This document shows, one piece after another, positions 8,094 through 16,765 of a DNA stretch of 29,011 nucleotides. Positions within the stretch are counted from its first letter, which is position 1. Every line of letters begins with the position of its first letter. The DNA comes from a virus: positions 1 to 29,011 of the IMG/VR virus record IMGVR_UViG_3300028835_001016; one strand, 5' to 3'. Under the pieces are notes generated by a model, which was not told the DNA's origin, did no database searches, and worked only from the letters and a program-made list of their open reading frames with translations. A program made the translations under genes and the position numbers.

Positions 8094-8965
8094 GTTGCAG
8101 GGTTATCTGTGGGAATCCATGGATGTCCAAAGAAGTTTACTATATTACTAAACTTACTTCTACAAGTAGCTATCTGCTTATCACACCCCGCATATATATA
8201 GATAGTCTCTCCTACTTTAAAGAAGTCATTGAACTTGTATCGGATACTAGCTTGCTGACCTATATGCTTAACTATCATACGATAATGATCTCTCTTGTAA
8301 CCAGTATCAGGATTAGTATAGGCATCTCGCCATCTAATGAATCCTCTAGTGTAGTAATTCTCATCCTCATCCCCAAACTCTGTTGCATTAATTACTACCC
8401 CTGCACTATCTAGTATTGTTACAGTCGCAGTCTCTTCATAGTCATCCTTTTCTAGAGTACAAAGATCATCAAACAAGTCATTATTACAACTAATCTGATA
8501 TCTATACTTTGGTATTCTCTGAGTTAAGAAGTGTTCAAACCCTACACAACTAATAGTAGCCGCCGTACCCTGAAAAGATACAGTCTTAATCTGCCCGACA
8601 AATACTACACTAGCTTCTTCGGGAATCACATCCTCATAGTACTTCATAACCTGCACCCATATCATATCTACCGGGTTAGTAGCTATGTACTTCATCACCG
8701 GATCTACTAGGTAGGCTACGTTTATATCTAGAGTAGTGACTTCGAACTGACTATCATAAGTAACGGTCCCTCTTTGTATAGTAGCAGGATAGTACCAATT
8801 CCCCTTATAATGTATTGGCTCGCTGTAAGAAGTATATCTCCAATGCTCTACTAGTATCTGTTCTCCTGAGACACTAGCTTCTCCCCGCCAGATATGATAC
8901 AACTCTATCGGTTTTCGAGTACTAGTCTCTTCCTCAGCAATATAGTCGTCTGTATGGTCTTTCAC
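8078..8965 (-). CDS. Tail hub protein, DUF2163/BR0599 type
   Basis: A 295-residue protein with the C-terminal signature of the BR0599/DUF2163 family: a cysteine-containing YAGCDKQIATCRSKF, then NIVNFFGHPWIP. Earlier it has IELYHIWRGE, a beta region (VTYDSQFEVTTLDINVAYLV) and FVGQIKTVSFQGTAATISC. In gene transfer agents the homologous ORFG13 lies in the tail tip hub, followed by the NlpC/P60 gene as here. The start is GTG 8965 with AAGGGA rather far upstream, so the exact start is uncertain. The 3' end overlaps the next gene by 16 bases. Confidence 0.85.
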   Translation of the reverse strand: MKDHTDDYIAEEETSTRKPIELYHIWRGEASVSGEQILVEHWRYTSYSEPIHYKGNWYYPATIQRGTVTYDSQFEVTTLDINVAYLVDPVMKYIATNPVDMIWVQVMKYYEDVIPEEASVVFVGQIKTVSFQGTAATISCVGFEHFLTQRIPKYRYQISCNNDLFDDLCTLEKDDYEETATVTILDSAGVVINATEFGDEDENYYTRGFIRWRDAYTNPDTGYKRDHYRMIVKHIGQQASIRYKFNDFFKVGETIYIYAGCDKQIATCRSKFSNIVNFFGHPWIPTDNPATWIPK

Positions 8966-8980
8966 TATTCAAGACATCCC

Positions 8981-11209
8981 TTACGTCGTAGTCGTAGTAG
9001 TAGTCGTCGTGGTAGTGCTATACATGAGAGCAGTGCCACCATTAGTAGCGACAGAGAACCAATCAACAGTAGTATCAACTGTACTAGTAGATGCTCCTAT
9101 CCATCCACCGGCTGATATACCACTATCAGTTCCTTCTAGTGTCCATGCTCCTGGCTCTTCACTTCCGTAGTTCCATATCTTCGCTTTAAAGCTATCACCT
9201 ACTACACGGAGCCGGATGAACATCCATACATCATTACCCACAACATGAGCAGCGGGTCCGTCTATACTAATCCAGTCACCATTAAGATACCTACCTAGGT
9301 AGAACCAATCGGATGACCATACTGCCGTATAACCACTTTCAATAGGTGCAGCATTTACTCCACGTACTACTATACCAATTCCATTACCAGTACCTACTTG
9401 AGGAACACCTAGTAGAAGAACTTCTGCATCTTCTACTCCATCGAGATCATCCCAAGATAGTAACCACCGGTCATCTCCTTCCCGATCACCGTATAGTAGT
9501 TTAGTGCCTACATGAGGACCGCCTTGCTGACTAGTCTTGATTGTCCATGATATGAAGTCTCCTTCTTCCGTCCATCTCTCCGTCCAGTCATCCGGTTGTA
9601 CTGCTGTCTCATATTCACTAAAGTCTGTCGTGTAGTACTCTACCCCCGGTGGTCCCGTAGTAGTCGTTACCGTTTCAGTAGTCGTCGTTACTGTCGTTGA
9701 GGTTGTCTCTGTACTACTAGTCGTCGTTACGGTTGAGGTAGTCGTCGCTGTGGTGCTAGTCGTCGATGTAGTACTGGTTGCTGTAACTGTAGTGCTAGTC
9801 GTCGTAACCGTTGATGTAGTCGTCGCTGTCGTGCTAGTCGTCTCTGTAGTACTAGTCGTCGATGTAGTGCTGGTTGCCGTAACCGTAGTACTAGTCGTCG
9901 ATGTAGTACTCGATGTAGTCGTCGCCGTGGTACTAGTCGTCGCCGTAGTACTAGTCGTCGCCGTAGTACTCGATGTAGTCGTCGCCGTGGTACTAGTAGT
10001 CGTCGTACTTGTTAGACTAACTACATCATTTAAGGTTCTGAAAGGTAGTTCTGTTTGAAACGGACCATCTAGTGCCAAGAACTCTATCTTCATATCATCT
10101 GAGGATAGTCTCCCCATAAGTAGAAAGCAGCATATAACTCCATGGGTACTTGTAATACTCGTACCCATAGCAGAGTCCACAACCATAGTCGTAGCACTAG
10201 CTGATACTATCCTCCTTATAATCTCAGTACCATTAGGTAGTAATACATATAGAAACCGACCTGTAGTCTTATTATGTCTCCAAGTACTACTCCACTCGAT
10301 ATCCTGAATACTCAATGCAGTATCAGTATCAGAGAACGGCGCAGTAAGTACTACATCATCCTGCCATGAAGGATACCAGAACGGTCTCCACATGCCCCGA
10401 TGATAATCATGAAGTCTATATAGGGGTAGTAGGTCGCGTCTATTATAACCACGAAAAGTATAGGTAGACTCTATAGTGCCTTCCGTAGTATAGGAATAGC
10501 TTGCCCCTTGTGCTAAGTACTTCAAAATATCAGGGTAGGATTCAAACATACTAACTAATGGATTACTTCTCTCTGGCTCAAGGTTTACTACCCTATACCC
10601 CATGTAAGGAGTAAACCAAGATCCCCACACCCAATACTCACTATCGGGATCAAACTCTTCTACTACCTCTATAACAAAAGAACCATGTCCATGACTCGTA
10701 ACATTTGGTAGTTGTACTGCTCTCCTAATTCTACCTTGTAATACAGGACAACATTTAGAGCCTACCGGCCATGTATCAACAAAGGGGTCATCCCATATTT
10801 TAACGTATACTATATGAGAAGTTCTATACTCCTTTATCTCATATGTATCATAGTCCTGCATAACTACTACAGGAGCATGAGTTCCCCATGTTCGAACATC
10901 AGCATCTAGTGTCCAGAATATATCCCCACTTGTAGGACTACACTCGGTAGTAGTAAAAGTTAAGTCGCACCATATAGGAACACCAAAAATCTTATCGCTA
11001 GCCCTATATAGTTTTCTCTTCAGATAGTTACTCTCCGCTGCTGTCTGCGGCGTGACGGTAAACTCAATAACCTTACTAGGTGAGTGTATTAGGCTAGCTC
11101 TTTTTTCTCCTTTCACCAAAGAGGTTTGTATAGAAGTTTTCCATTGCCTAGTAAGAGTAAAAGGATAGGCCCAATCTGGCTCTATCATTAAGTAATCGTC
11201 GCATATCAC
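8981..11209 (-). CDS. Distal tail protein with Thr linker and lectin-like domain
   Basis: A 742-residue chimera. Residues 1-400 form a distal-tail-like domain at the GTA-like position before the DUF2163 hub (WAYPFTLTRQWKTSIQTSLV, VIEFTVTPQTAAES, CPVLQGRIRRAVQLP, MWRPFWYPSWQDDV). A Thr/Ser linker with Val, Ala and Glu (about 400-525; bases 9645-10011) ends in TTTTGPP. A concanavalin-like beta sandwich follows (TTDFSEYETAVQPDDWTERW, GIGIVVRGVNAAPIESGYT, FYLGRYLNGDWISID, WIGASTSTVDTTVDWFSV), probably sugar-binding. The last 11 residues are threonines. The start is GTG 11209, overlapping the tape-measure stop (GTGA), with GGAG nine bases upstream. The N-terminal assignment is by position; the lectin-like fold is by pattern. 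Confidence 0.75.
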   Translation of the reverse strand: MICDDYLMIEPDWAYPFTLTRQWKTSIQTSLVKGEKRASLIHSPSKVIEFTVTPQTAAESNYLKRKLYRASDKIFGVPIWCDLTFTTTECSPTSGDIFWTLDADVRTWGTHAPVVVMQDYDTYEIKEYRTSHIVYVKIWDDPFVDTWPVGSKCCPVLQGRIRRAVQLPNVTSHGHGSFVIEVVEEFDPDSEYWVWGSWFTPYMGYRVVNLEPERSNPLVSMFESYPDILKYLAQGASYSYTTEGTIESTYTFRGYNRRDLLPLYRLHDYHRGMWRPFWYPSWQDDVVLTAPFSDTDTALSIQDIEWSSTWRHNKTTGRFLYVLLPNGTEIIRRIVSASATTMVVDSAMGTSITSTHGVICCFLLMGRLSSDDMKIEFLALDGPFQTELPFRTLNDVVSLTSTTTTSTTATTTSSTTATTSTTATTSTTATTTSSTTSTTSTTVTATSTTSTTSTTETTSTTATTTSTVTTTSTTVTATSTTSTTSTTATTTSTVTTTSSTETTSTTVTTTTETVTTTTGPPGVEYYTTDFSEYETAVQPDDWTERWTEEGDFISWTIKTSQQGGPHVGTKLLYGDREGDDRWLLSWDDLDGVEDAEVLLLGVPQVGTGNGIGIVVRGVNAAPIESGYTAVWSSDWFYLGRYLNGDWISIDGPAAHVVGNDVWMFIRLRVVGDSFKAKIWNYGSEEPGAWTLEGTDSGISAGGWIGASTSTVDTTVDWFSVATNGGTALMYSTTTTTTTTTTT
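9645..10011 (-). repeat. Long Thr/Ser repeat tract in the distal tail gene
   Basis: A tract of about 120 residues, with two copies of TTVTATSTTSTTSTT and many ATTTST- and STETTST-like units. It joins the distal-tail domain to the lectin-like domain. A 39-base piece (9716-9754) matches bases 5098-5136 in the tip gene with two differences. Confidence 0.75.
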
Positions 11210-14200
11210 TTCAGGATTCTCCTGATAAATTCTTTCCTACTAGACAAAACATTGAGTATAGCATTTTGTCCGGAGCTAGTAGACAGATACCTATCTAGTT
11301 CTGTGGGATCTACTACATTTACAATATTGATTTCCGGTGCCTTCTGTGCTTCTTTACCCACTGATCTGAAACGTCTTTCTTCTACTGCTCCACCAGCAGC
11401 GTAACCAGTCCTACGTGGTACACTAGTTGCATATGCAGGGACAGGTAGTCGGTAACCATCAAACAAGTTAGGCGGGATGAGTCTTTGCCGTAGTCCTTCC
11501 ATGACTCTCCTACCATACATCTTCACAGAGTCTATGGGTAGTACCCACTCTCCCGCAGTAGCATTGACCTGGATGTTGTCGGCTCTCTTGTGAGGACTAC
11601 GCCCTGGTACTTCCCCGCCCTTAGCCAAATTAGTACTAGTTACTTTTGCTATACTCATTGCACCTTGAGCATAGATTAGTGCTGCTTCTATCTTTCCCCA
11701 TATGCCTAGTTGGTCAAGCACTTTCATGGCGGCGACTCTAGTACTAATTACAATCTGAGCTATAGCTGCTGCCTTCTGTAAGTAGAACCAGGCTTTTTGC
11801 TTCTTATCAACCATCTCATACATATCACCAAATATGTCAGACAGTCTCCCGGCTTGCTGTGCTTGCCAGTTCATCTGCGCCATAGAGACTTTCTTCTCAT
11901 TGTTAGCCATCTGATTAGCTGTCTCATTAGCTAGTAGTATTTTATAGGCTGCTAGCTCTTCGTCACCCATCTTGGCCGCTTCTGCCATTAGTGCTTTCTG
12001 TTCTTCTGTATTCTTGTATATAGCTAGTTCTTGTTTTGCTATCTCTTGCTGTGTAGATACACCCGACCGTAGTATATCCATCCTAGCTTTCAGAGTCATG
12101 CTTTCTACTAGTAGTTGTTGGCGTTGAGCCTCAAGAGCTATAGCTTTCCCGGCTTGTGGATCTCCTGCTACTATCCCCGCCTTTTTCGCTTCTAGTGTTC
12201 GTTGCTGAATCTCTAGTACTTGTATTATAGGATTGTCTTCCGAGTTTTGTCTAAGCTCCTCTAGCTTAGCTTGCAGGATTGCTATCTCCATATCTATTAC
12301 TGCTGTTTGGAGAGCTAGTACTTTTTGCGTGTACTCTTCTACACCTATCTCTTTATCTTTATACTGTCTCTCAATTAGTTCTAGCTCATTTTGATTAAGT
12401 TGTTTTGCTAGAGATAGTTGCTCTTGGTTCAACTTACTAGTTTGACCTATGCGAAACTTTCTAATATCAACATCCCGCTCTTTATTTATTGCTACTACTA
12501 AGTCACTGTATCCCTTCTGGTTGATCCCCTTCCTCTCTAGAGTCTCTTTAAGTACTTCTATCTCTAAGTCGGCTTCTTTATTGATTCTGTCTATAGTCAT
12601 CGGGCCTAGAGCTAGTACTTTTTTCTGAGCCTGTCTATTTATTTGTAAGATCTGGTCAGCTACCCTATGTGCTTCTAGTATCCTACTATCATTGAATTTG
12701 ATGTTAGCTTCTTTAGATGCCTTCAGTAGTGCTTTAATTGCTTTTGCAGTCTTCTTTGCTTCCTCTGTCTCTGCCGAACCAGATGCAATTATCTGATTAT
12801 CTACTTCCATCAATGCAGCTAGTCTTGTCTCTGCATAGTCCCGATTGATTTTTGCTATATCTAATTGATACTCCCACTCTTGTATCTTTTTTAGCTTCTT
12901 ACTATGTACTAGGTCCGCAAGCTCTTTATCGTAACCCTCTTTGGCATCCTGTAGTGCACTCGCTCTCAGCGCTTTGATTACTTCATTTTTCTTCTTCTCT
13001 AATTCTGTTGCCTGATTTACAACCTTTTGTCTAGCATCGTGTGCTATCTCTATACTCTCTCTGAGATCTTCCTGATCTAGTTTCTGCTCTTCAGATAGTT
13101 GTTTCCACTCAGCGGATAACTCTCTAGTTTTTTTAGCTATCTTATCTAGGACAGTAGCAGTTCTCTCAGCTTCCTCACCAGTACTTATCAGGCTTTGTTT
13201 TAGTTCATCGGTAGTAGCATCGGCAACATCTTTTACTGCTTTCTTGACTGCGGATAGTTCACCTTGCATAGTAGAAAAGACTTGTACCATATCATCTGAG
13301 ATCTTCTTACTATAGCCTCCTACTATCTCAAAAAATGATGCTGCCTCAGAGAGAGTCATAGTCATATCGAAACTCTCCATAGCAGTCATGTACTGTATAG
13401 TATTTCGATAAGCTAGTTTTATTTCCTGACGCATTAAGTTGACTTTCTCTATATGCTCATCCCAAACACCCATAACAGTACTACCAGGAGTCAGTGCTGC
13501 CCATACAGTCTTCGCACCTAGTACTAGATCATTCCATTCACTTATTACTCCTTGTGTTCCTACGTTCAGGCGATCTAGTTCTATGTTAAGACCTACTATC
13601 TGACCCTTCATAGCATCTAGACCAACATCCTTAAGTTTCTCCTTATAGGCATCTAGTGCCTTACCTGCATCTAGTAGTTTACCACTATTCTCATCGATAC
13701 TAAGTGCTGCTGCCTTTGCTTCATTCTTTAGTTCTTCATGAGCCTTTGCAGTCTCTAGTAGTTTAGTACGCATGTTAGCCATAGCTGCTGCATACTCTTC
13801 AGTTCCTTCTACTAGGTCCTCAAGTGCATTTGTGAAGTGAGCAAAGTTTTTATATAGTCCTCTCATCTCTGCTGCTAACTTCTTAGTAGTAGAAATCAAA
13901 GTCCTATTCTTTTGCGCCCACGACGCTAGAGCTACCATCAGTAATCCAATTGCTGCAAGCACCCATAGTACAGGGTGAGCAAGCATTGATGCCCACAATG
14001 CCTTCATTACTACTAACACTTTCGCCATAGCTATTCTTAGAACTATCATGCTCTTTGCCAGAAGAGTATTAGCACCTGAGTATACCATAGTAGCGATAGT
14101 CGTAGCCTTTATCAGTTTAGCAGCATTGATAAGCTGCCACGCTAGTCCTACTCCCAATGCTTTCGATGTAGCTCCTGCTACACTACTTACAGTCGCTAGC

Positions 14201-15513
14201 GCTAGAGCCAATCCACCTAATGATCCGGTGAGAGCTATCACTCCTAGCATCAGCGTACCTAGTACTGCTGTAATTACAGGGAAGGCTTCTACGAACTCAG
14301 TTGTTATAGTAAGGATTCCGGTGAGTGCTCTGATGAGAGTCTTGATTGTATCGAGTAGTGGTCCGGCCATAGCTCTCTTAAAGCCATCCAGAGCACTAGT
14401 CATGATAATGAAAGAGCCTTCTACATTGTCTTTCATTATCTTTGCCATGCGTTTAGCACTACCGGCAGATCTACGGTTGGATATTATCAACTCATCTAGT
14501 TGCTCGATGTTGGCTGTAACTGCTAATGCACCGGCAGCGGCAAATCTACCGAACAACTTATTCGCTTCGGCAGTAGTTAGTTGTGCTTCCGCAAGATCGT
14601 GTAGTACTTTGATAAGTTCTATACTACCATCTGCATTAGTCTTAATCTCGATATTTAATTTTTCAAGAACTTCCTTTGCTGCTGAAGTAGGTGCAGCAAT
14701 TGACCGTAGCATACCACGAACTGCTGTACCAGCCATACTAGCCTGGATACCATTATTACCTAGTACACCCATAACGGATGCAACTTCTGTTAGACTTACT
14801 CCGGCGGCGGCTGCTAGTGGACCGGCGTACTTCATACCGTCTGCTAATTGCAGTAGATTAGTATTCGCATTAGCAGTAGTATTAGCAAGAATATCTGCCG
14901 CGTCTCCTAGATCCTCAATAGGTACTCGCATTGCAGATACTACATTTGTTACTATGTCTGCGGCTTGTGCTAGGTCTATCCCAGCGGCGGCTGCTAGAGT
15001 AAGTGCCGGACCAATTGCCTCTATTACTTCCTGAGCATCCATGCCAGCCATACCAAGAAATACCATACCCTCTGCTGCTTGTTTAGCAGTGAACATGGTA
15101 GTACGGCCCAACTCACTTGCTACGTTAGTAAGTTCTTCAAATCGTTCCGTTGCTCCCGCAGTCACAGCTTTGACTGCGCTCATCTCGTGTTGAAAGTCGG
15201 ACGCTGCTTTGATCGGGAAAAAAGCCATACCAGCTAAAGAAGCTGCAATTCCTACTAGCCATGCCCCGGTAGTTCCTACTCCTTCCAAAGATGAATTTAC
15301 TTGATCTAGTCGGTTACGAAGACTTGTAACACCCTTTTCGAACTTCCCCATTGCAGCAGCACCTTGACTACCCGCTTTCTTAGAGCTAGTAGCAAGTCCT
15401 ACTGCTGCTTTAGTGACTTCGTTTATTTGATGTTGAAGTGCGCCGACCTGCTTTGAGGCTTTGTTTGTAGCTTGAATAAGTAGCTTTAGGCTGACGGTGG
15501 TTCCGGCGGGCAT
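11206..15513 (-). CDS. Tape measure protein, TP901 type
   Basis: Sets tail length and spans the tube. ATG 15513 is preferred (1435 residues): the in-frame ATG at 15522 has AGGAGG directly against it, while 15513 has it nine bases upstream. The N-terminus is a helix with coiled-coil character. A TP901 core lies at about 105-330 (FQHEMSAVKAVTAGATERFE, MFTAKQAAEGMVFLGMAGMD, GVSLTEVASVMGVLGNNGIQ). Hydrophobic stretches follow near 395-450 and 495-530, suggesting membrane segments, and then a very long coiled coil to about residue 1200. The end carries GGEVPGRSPHKRADNI and NATAGEWVLPIDSV, common in tape measures. By the usual rule of about 0.15 nm per residue the tail would be roughly 215 nm. No Thr-rich tract is present. 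Confidence 0.92.
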   Translation of the reverse strand: MPAGTTVSLKLLIQATNKASKQVGALQHQINEVTKAAVGLATSSKKAGSQGAAAMGKFEKGVTSLRNRLDQVNSSLEGVGTTGAWLVGIAASLAGMAFFPIKAASDFQHEMSAVKAVTAGATERFEELTNVASELGRTTMFTAKQAAEGMVFLGMAGMDAQEVIEAIGPALTLAAAAGIDLAQAADIVTNVVSAMRVPIEDLGDAADILANTTANANTNLLQLADGMKYAGPLAAAAGVSLTEVASVMGVLGNNGIQASMAGTAVRGMLRSIAAPTSAAKEVLEKLNIEIKTNADGSIELIKVLHDLAEAQLTTAEANKLFGRFAAAGALAVTANIEQLDELIISNRRSAGSAKRMAKIMKDNVEGSFIIMTSALDGFKRAMAGPLLDTIKTLIRALTGILTITTEFVEAFPVITAVLGTLMLGVIALTGSLGGLALALATVSSVAGATSKALGVGLAWQLINAAKLIKATTIATMVYSGANTLLAKSMIVLRIAMAKVLVVMKALWASMLAHPVLWVLAAIGLLMVALASWAQKNRTLISTTKKLAAEMRGLYKNFAHFTNALEDLVEGTEEYAAAMANMRTKLLETAKAHEELKNEAKAAALSIDENSGKLLDAGKALDAYKEKLKDVGLDAMKGQIVGLNIELDRLNVGTQGVISEWNDLVLGAKTVWAALTPGSTVMGVWDEHIEKVNLMRQEIKLAYRNTIQYMTAMESFDMTMTLSEAASFFEIVGGYSKKISDDMVQVFSTMQGELSAVKKAVKDVADATTDELKQSLISTGEEAERTATVLDKIAKKTRELSAEWKQLSEEQKLDQEDLRESIEIAHDARQKVVNQATELEKKKNEVIKALRASALQDAKEGYDKELADLVHSKKLKKIQEWEYQLDIAKINRDYAETRLAALMEVDNQIIASGSAETEEAKKTAKAIKALLKASKEANIKFNDSRILEAHRVADQILQINRQAQKKVLALGPMTIDRINKEADLEIEVLKETLERKGINQKGYSDLVVAINKERDVDIRKFRIGQTSKLNQEQLSLAKQLNQNELELIERQYKDKEIGVEEYTQKVLALQTAVIDMEIAILQAKLEELRQNSEDNPIIQVLEIQQRTLEAKKAGIVAGDPQAGKAIALEAQRQQLLVESMTLKARMDILRSGVSTQQEIAKQELAIYKNTEEQKALMAEAAKMGDEELAAYKILLANETANQMANNEKKVSMAQMNWQAQQAGRLSDIFGDMYEMVDKKQKAWFYLQKAAAIAQIVISTRVAAMKVLDQLGIWGKIEAALIYAQGAMSIAKVTSTNLAKGGEVPGRSPHKRADNIQVNATAGEWVLPIDSVKMYGRRVMEGLRQRLIPPNLFDGYRLPVPAYATSVPRRTGYAAGGAVEERRFRSVGKEAQKAPEINIVNVVDPTELDRYLSTSSGQNAILNVLSSRKEFIRRILK

Positions 15514-15760
15514 CTGGAGCATCCTCCTGCATGGCTTCCGCTTGCCTAGTATACCTTTTACGTACTAGCTCTACGAATAGAAAAAGCTGTGGAATACTAT
15601 ACTTTCGTATATCTCGATAGGAGTGTCCTTCACTAATCAGTAGTTCTACACTACCCGCTACTACTCCACTGAAGGTGATTTCATCGTCCCGCTCAGACCT
15701 GGAACTACTGGTAGATCTACTCCGATCTGATCTATTAGCTTCTGAACGAGACTTTTCCAC
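15410..15760 (-). CDS. Tail assembly chaperone, T-domain made by frameshift
   Basis: The frame is -1 relative to the G-type gene and is entered at the GGGAAAG site. The fused part begins VEKSRSEANRSDRSRSTSS, a basic Ser/Arg linker. A T-like domain follows (SVELLISEGHSYRDIRKYS, then IPQLFLFVELVRKRYTRQ) with a basic end. In lambda the corresponding T domain recruits the tube protein to the tape measure. The frame overlaps the G-type end by 100 bases and the tape-measure start by 104 bases. GTG 15760 could serve as a separate start, but only a weak GGGAAA precedes it. Confidence 0.75.
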   Translation of the reverse strand: MEKSRSEANRSDRSRSTSSSRSERDDEITFSGVVAGSVELLISEGHSYRDIRKYSIPQLFLFVELVRKRYTRQAEAMQEDAPDARRNHRQPKATYSSYKQSLKAGRRTSTSNKRSH

Positions 15761-16089
15761 TTTCCCACTACTGTCTCCGTAATGTTCTGCTCAATTATTA
15801 CTTCTAACAGATCGGGAACTTCTGTCGCAGGGATACGACTAGCAGGTAGGCTGATGCAGTAAGGAATTAGGAGTAGTAGTTCTTCTATTCCCTTTGCTGC
15901 TATCTCGGCGGGTTCAAGGGAGCCCTCTTCGGCTATCTTCATAAGTCTACCAAAGACTTGTGCTACCCTTGGTAAGTCTTCCAGTGAAAGAGGAGTAACA
16001 AGAACGGGGTACTCTTGTTCGCCCACCTTAATTACTACCTCTTTCCCTGGAAACAATACGTCTAACTCAGTCAGTTGATTCTCTGTCAT
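15661..16089 (-). CDS. Tail assembly chaperone, G-type
   Basis: A 142-residue protein upstream of the tape measure, matching lambda gpG in place, size and composition. The N-terminus is a beta segment (PGKEVVIKVGEQEYPVLVTP), followed by helices (LEDLPRVAQVFGRLMKIAE; AAKGIEELLLLIPYCISL; VPDLLEVIIEQNI). These chaperones bind the tape measure during tail assembly. At codons 109-110 the coding sequence contains GGGAAAG, the same slippery heptamer used in lambda G/GT. Slipping back one base there leads into the frame of the next feature. The start ATG 16089 has GAGGGA upstream. Confidence 0.8.
   Translation of the reverse strand: MTENQLTELDVLFPGKEVVIKVGEQEYPVLVTPLSLEDLPRVAQVFGRLMKIAEEGSLEPAEIAAKGIEELLLLIPYCISLPASRIPATEVPDLLEVIIEQNITETVVGKWKSLVQKLIDQIGVDLPVVPGLSGTMKSPSVE
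15760..15766 (-). promoter_or_regulatory. -1 ribosomal frameshift site GGGAAAG
   Basis: On the minus strand the zero frame reads G GGA AAG, fitting the X XXY YYZ rule and identical to the lambda G/GT heptamer. A -1 slip here joins the first 110 residues of the G-type protein to the 116-codon downstream frame, giving a fusion of about 226 residues. Lambda gpGT is of comparable size (279). The downstream frame has no good start of its own. The match in sequence, frame and position is convincing without a modelled stimulator. Confidence 0.8.
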
Positions 16090-16146
16090 GATTCCCTCGC
16101 TTTGAGTAGTCTAGCGCCAGCTAGTACTCAGTAAACGTCAGGTGGA

Positions 16147-16752
16147 TTATGTGGTGGTAGTCGTGGTCGTCGTGGTCGTCGTGGTCGTTGATGTAGTAGT
16201 CGATGTAGTAGTCGTCGATGTAGTCGTAGTAGTCGTGGCGAATGTCACGTCGAAGTAAGGACTAGTCGGATTGTTTACTACATCCGATAGTCCTTCTGCG
16301 GTAAACGACATCAAAGACCACTCATCTGAAATCAAGTTCAATGCGCCACCGGGAGACAGTTTGGCTTTATGAAACAACCAAGTCTCATTTGGCCCCGCTG
16401 GATTGTCACTCACGAACTCAACCTCATACTCCTTGTCAAGTTCCGTATTTGCAGATATCACGTTGCCGGATATACTACCCTTCAGAAACATAGCAAGGTT
16501 ACGAACGGAGAACTCATCCAGATCAAAGTTCAGGTTGTAACCGATCTCAATGGTTACTTGCTTGTCCTTGTTCCTAGTACCAGATCGAGAGGAGAAGTGA
16601 TCGAGATTCTCTTCGACTACCTCACACTCAAACCTGGGAGAGTTCCCCACATCCGTCTGACTAGCCGGGGGAGTAGTACCTACCCACGCCGCAATGCTCA
16701 CGACTCCACGCCCTAGTTTATATAGTGTAGTACTTGGGTTCTGTGCTACCAT
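16147..16752 (-). CDS. Tail tube protein with Thr-rich C-terminal tail
   Basis: A 201-residue tube protein. The beginning fits phage tubes of the lambda V type (LYKLGRGVVSIAAWVG, then SPRFECEVVEENLDHFSSR, TIEIGYNLNFDLDEF, LAMFLKGSISG). The fold ends near residue 170. The last 30 or so residues are almost only Thr with a few Ser (16150-16238), starting after FDVTFA. Tube proteins in other phages often carry an Ig-like domain at this end, displayed on the outer face, so the tail is likely exposed. The start ATG 16752 has GGAGGT eight bases upstream. No sheath gene is adjacent, consistent with a non-contractile tail. Confidence 0.85.
   Translation of the reverse strand: MVAQNPSTTLYKLGRGVVSIAAWVGTTPPASQTDVGNSPRFECEVVEENLDHFSSRSGTRNKDKQVTIEIGYNLNFDLDEFSVRNLAMFLKGSISGNVISANTELDKEYEVEFVSDNPAGPNETWLFHKAKLSPGGALNLISDEWSLMSFTAEGLSDVVNNPTSPYFDVTFATTTTTTSTTTTSTTTSTTTTTTTTTTTTT
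16150..16238 (-). repeat. Thr-rich C-terminal tract of the tube protein
   Basis: About 30 residues, mostly Thr with four Ser, coded by mixed Thr codons (ACC, ACG, ACT, ACA). Mixed codons argue that the protein composition is selected, not just a simple DNA slippage run. Confidence 0.75.
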
Positions 16753-16765
16753 GCTGCTTTACCTC

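Noticed and set aside
25-10058. Plus-strand frames rich in valine (25-270, 1097-1339, 5054-5356, 9750-10058).
   Set aside because: They are the opposite-strand reading of the Thr-rich tracts (ACN codons read as GTN or similar). They have no ribosome binding sites and no folded part of their own.
1-11209. A diversity-generating retroelement in the tail tip region.
   Set aside because: No reverse transcriptase frame, and the repeats are Thr tracts rather than a template/variable pair with adenine-specific changes.
14048-15034. A 328-codon plus-strand frame inside the tape measure gene.
   Set aside because: It is antisense to a clear TP901 core and has low-complexity Ala/Ser composition, as expected for a shadow of an Ala-rich coding strand.
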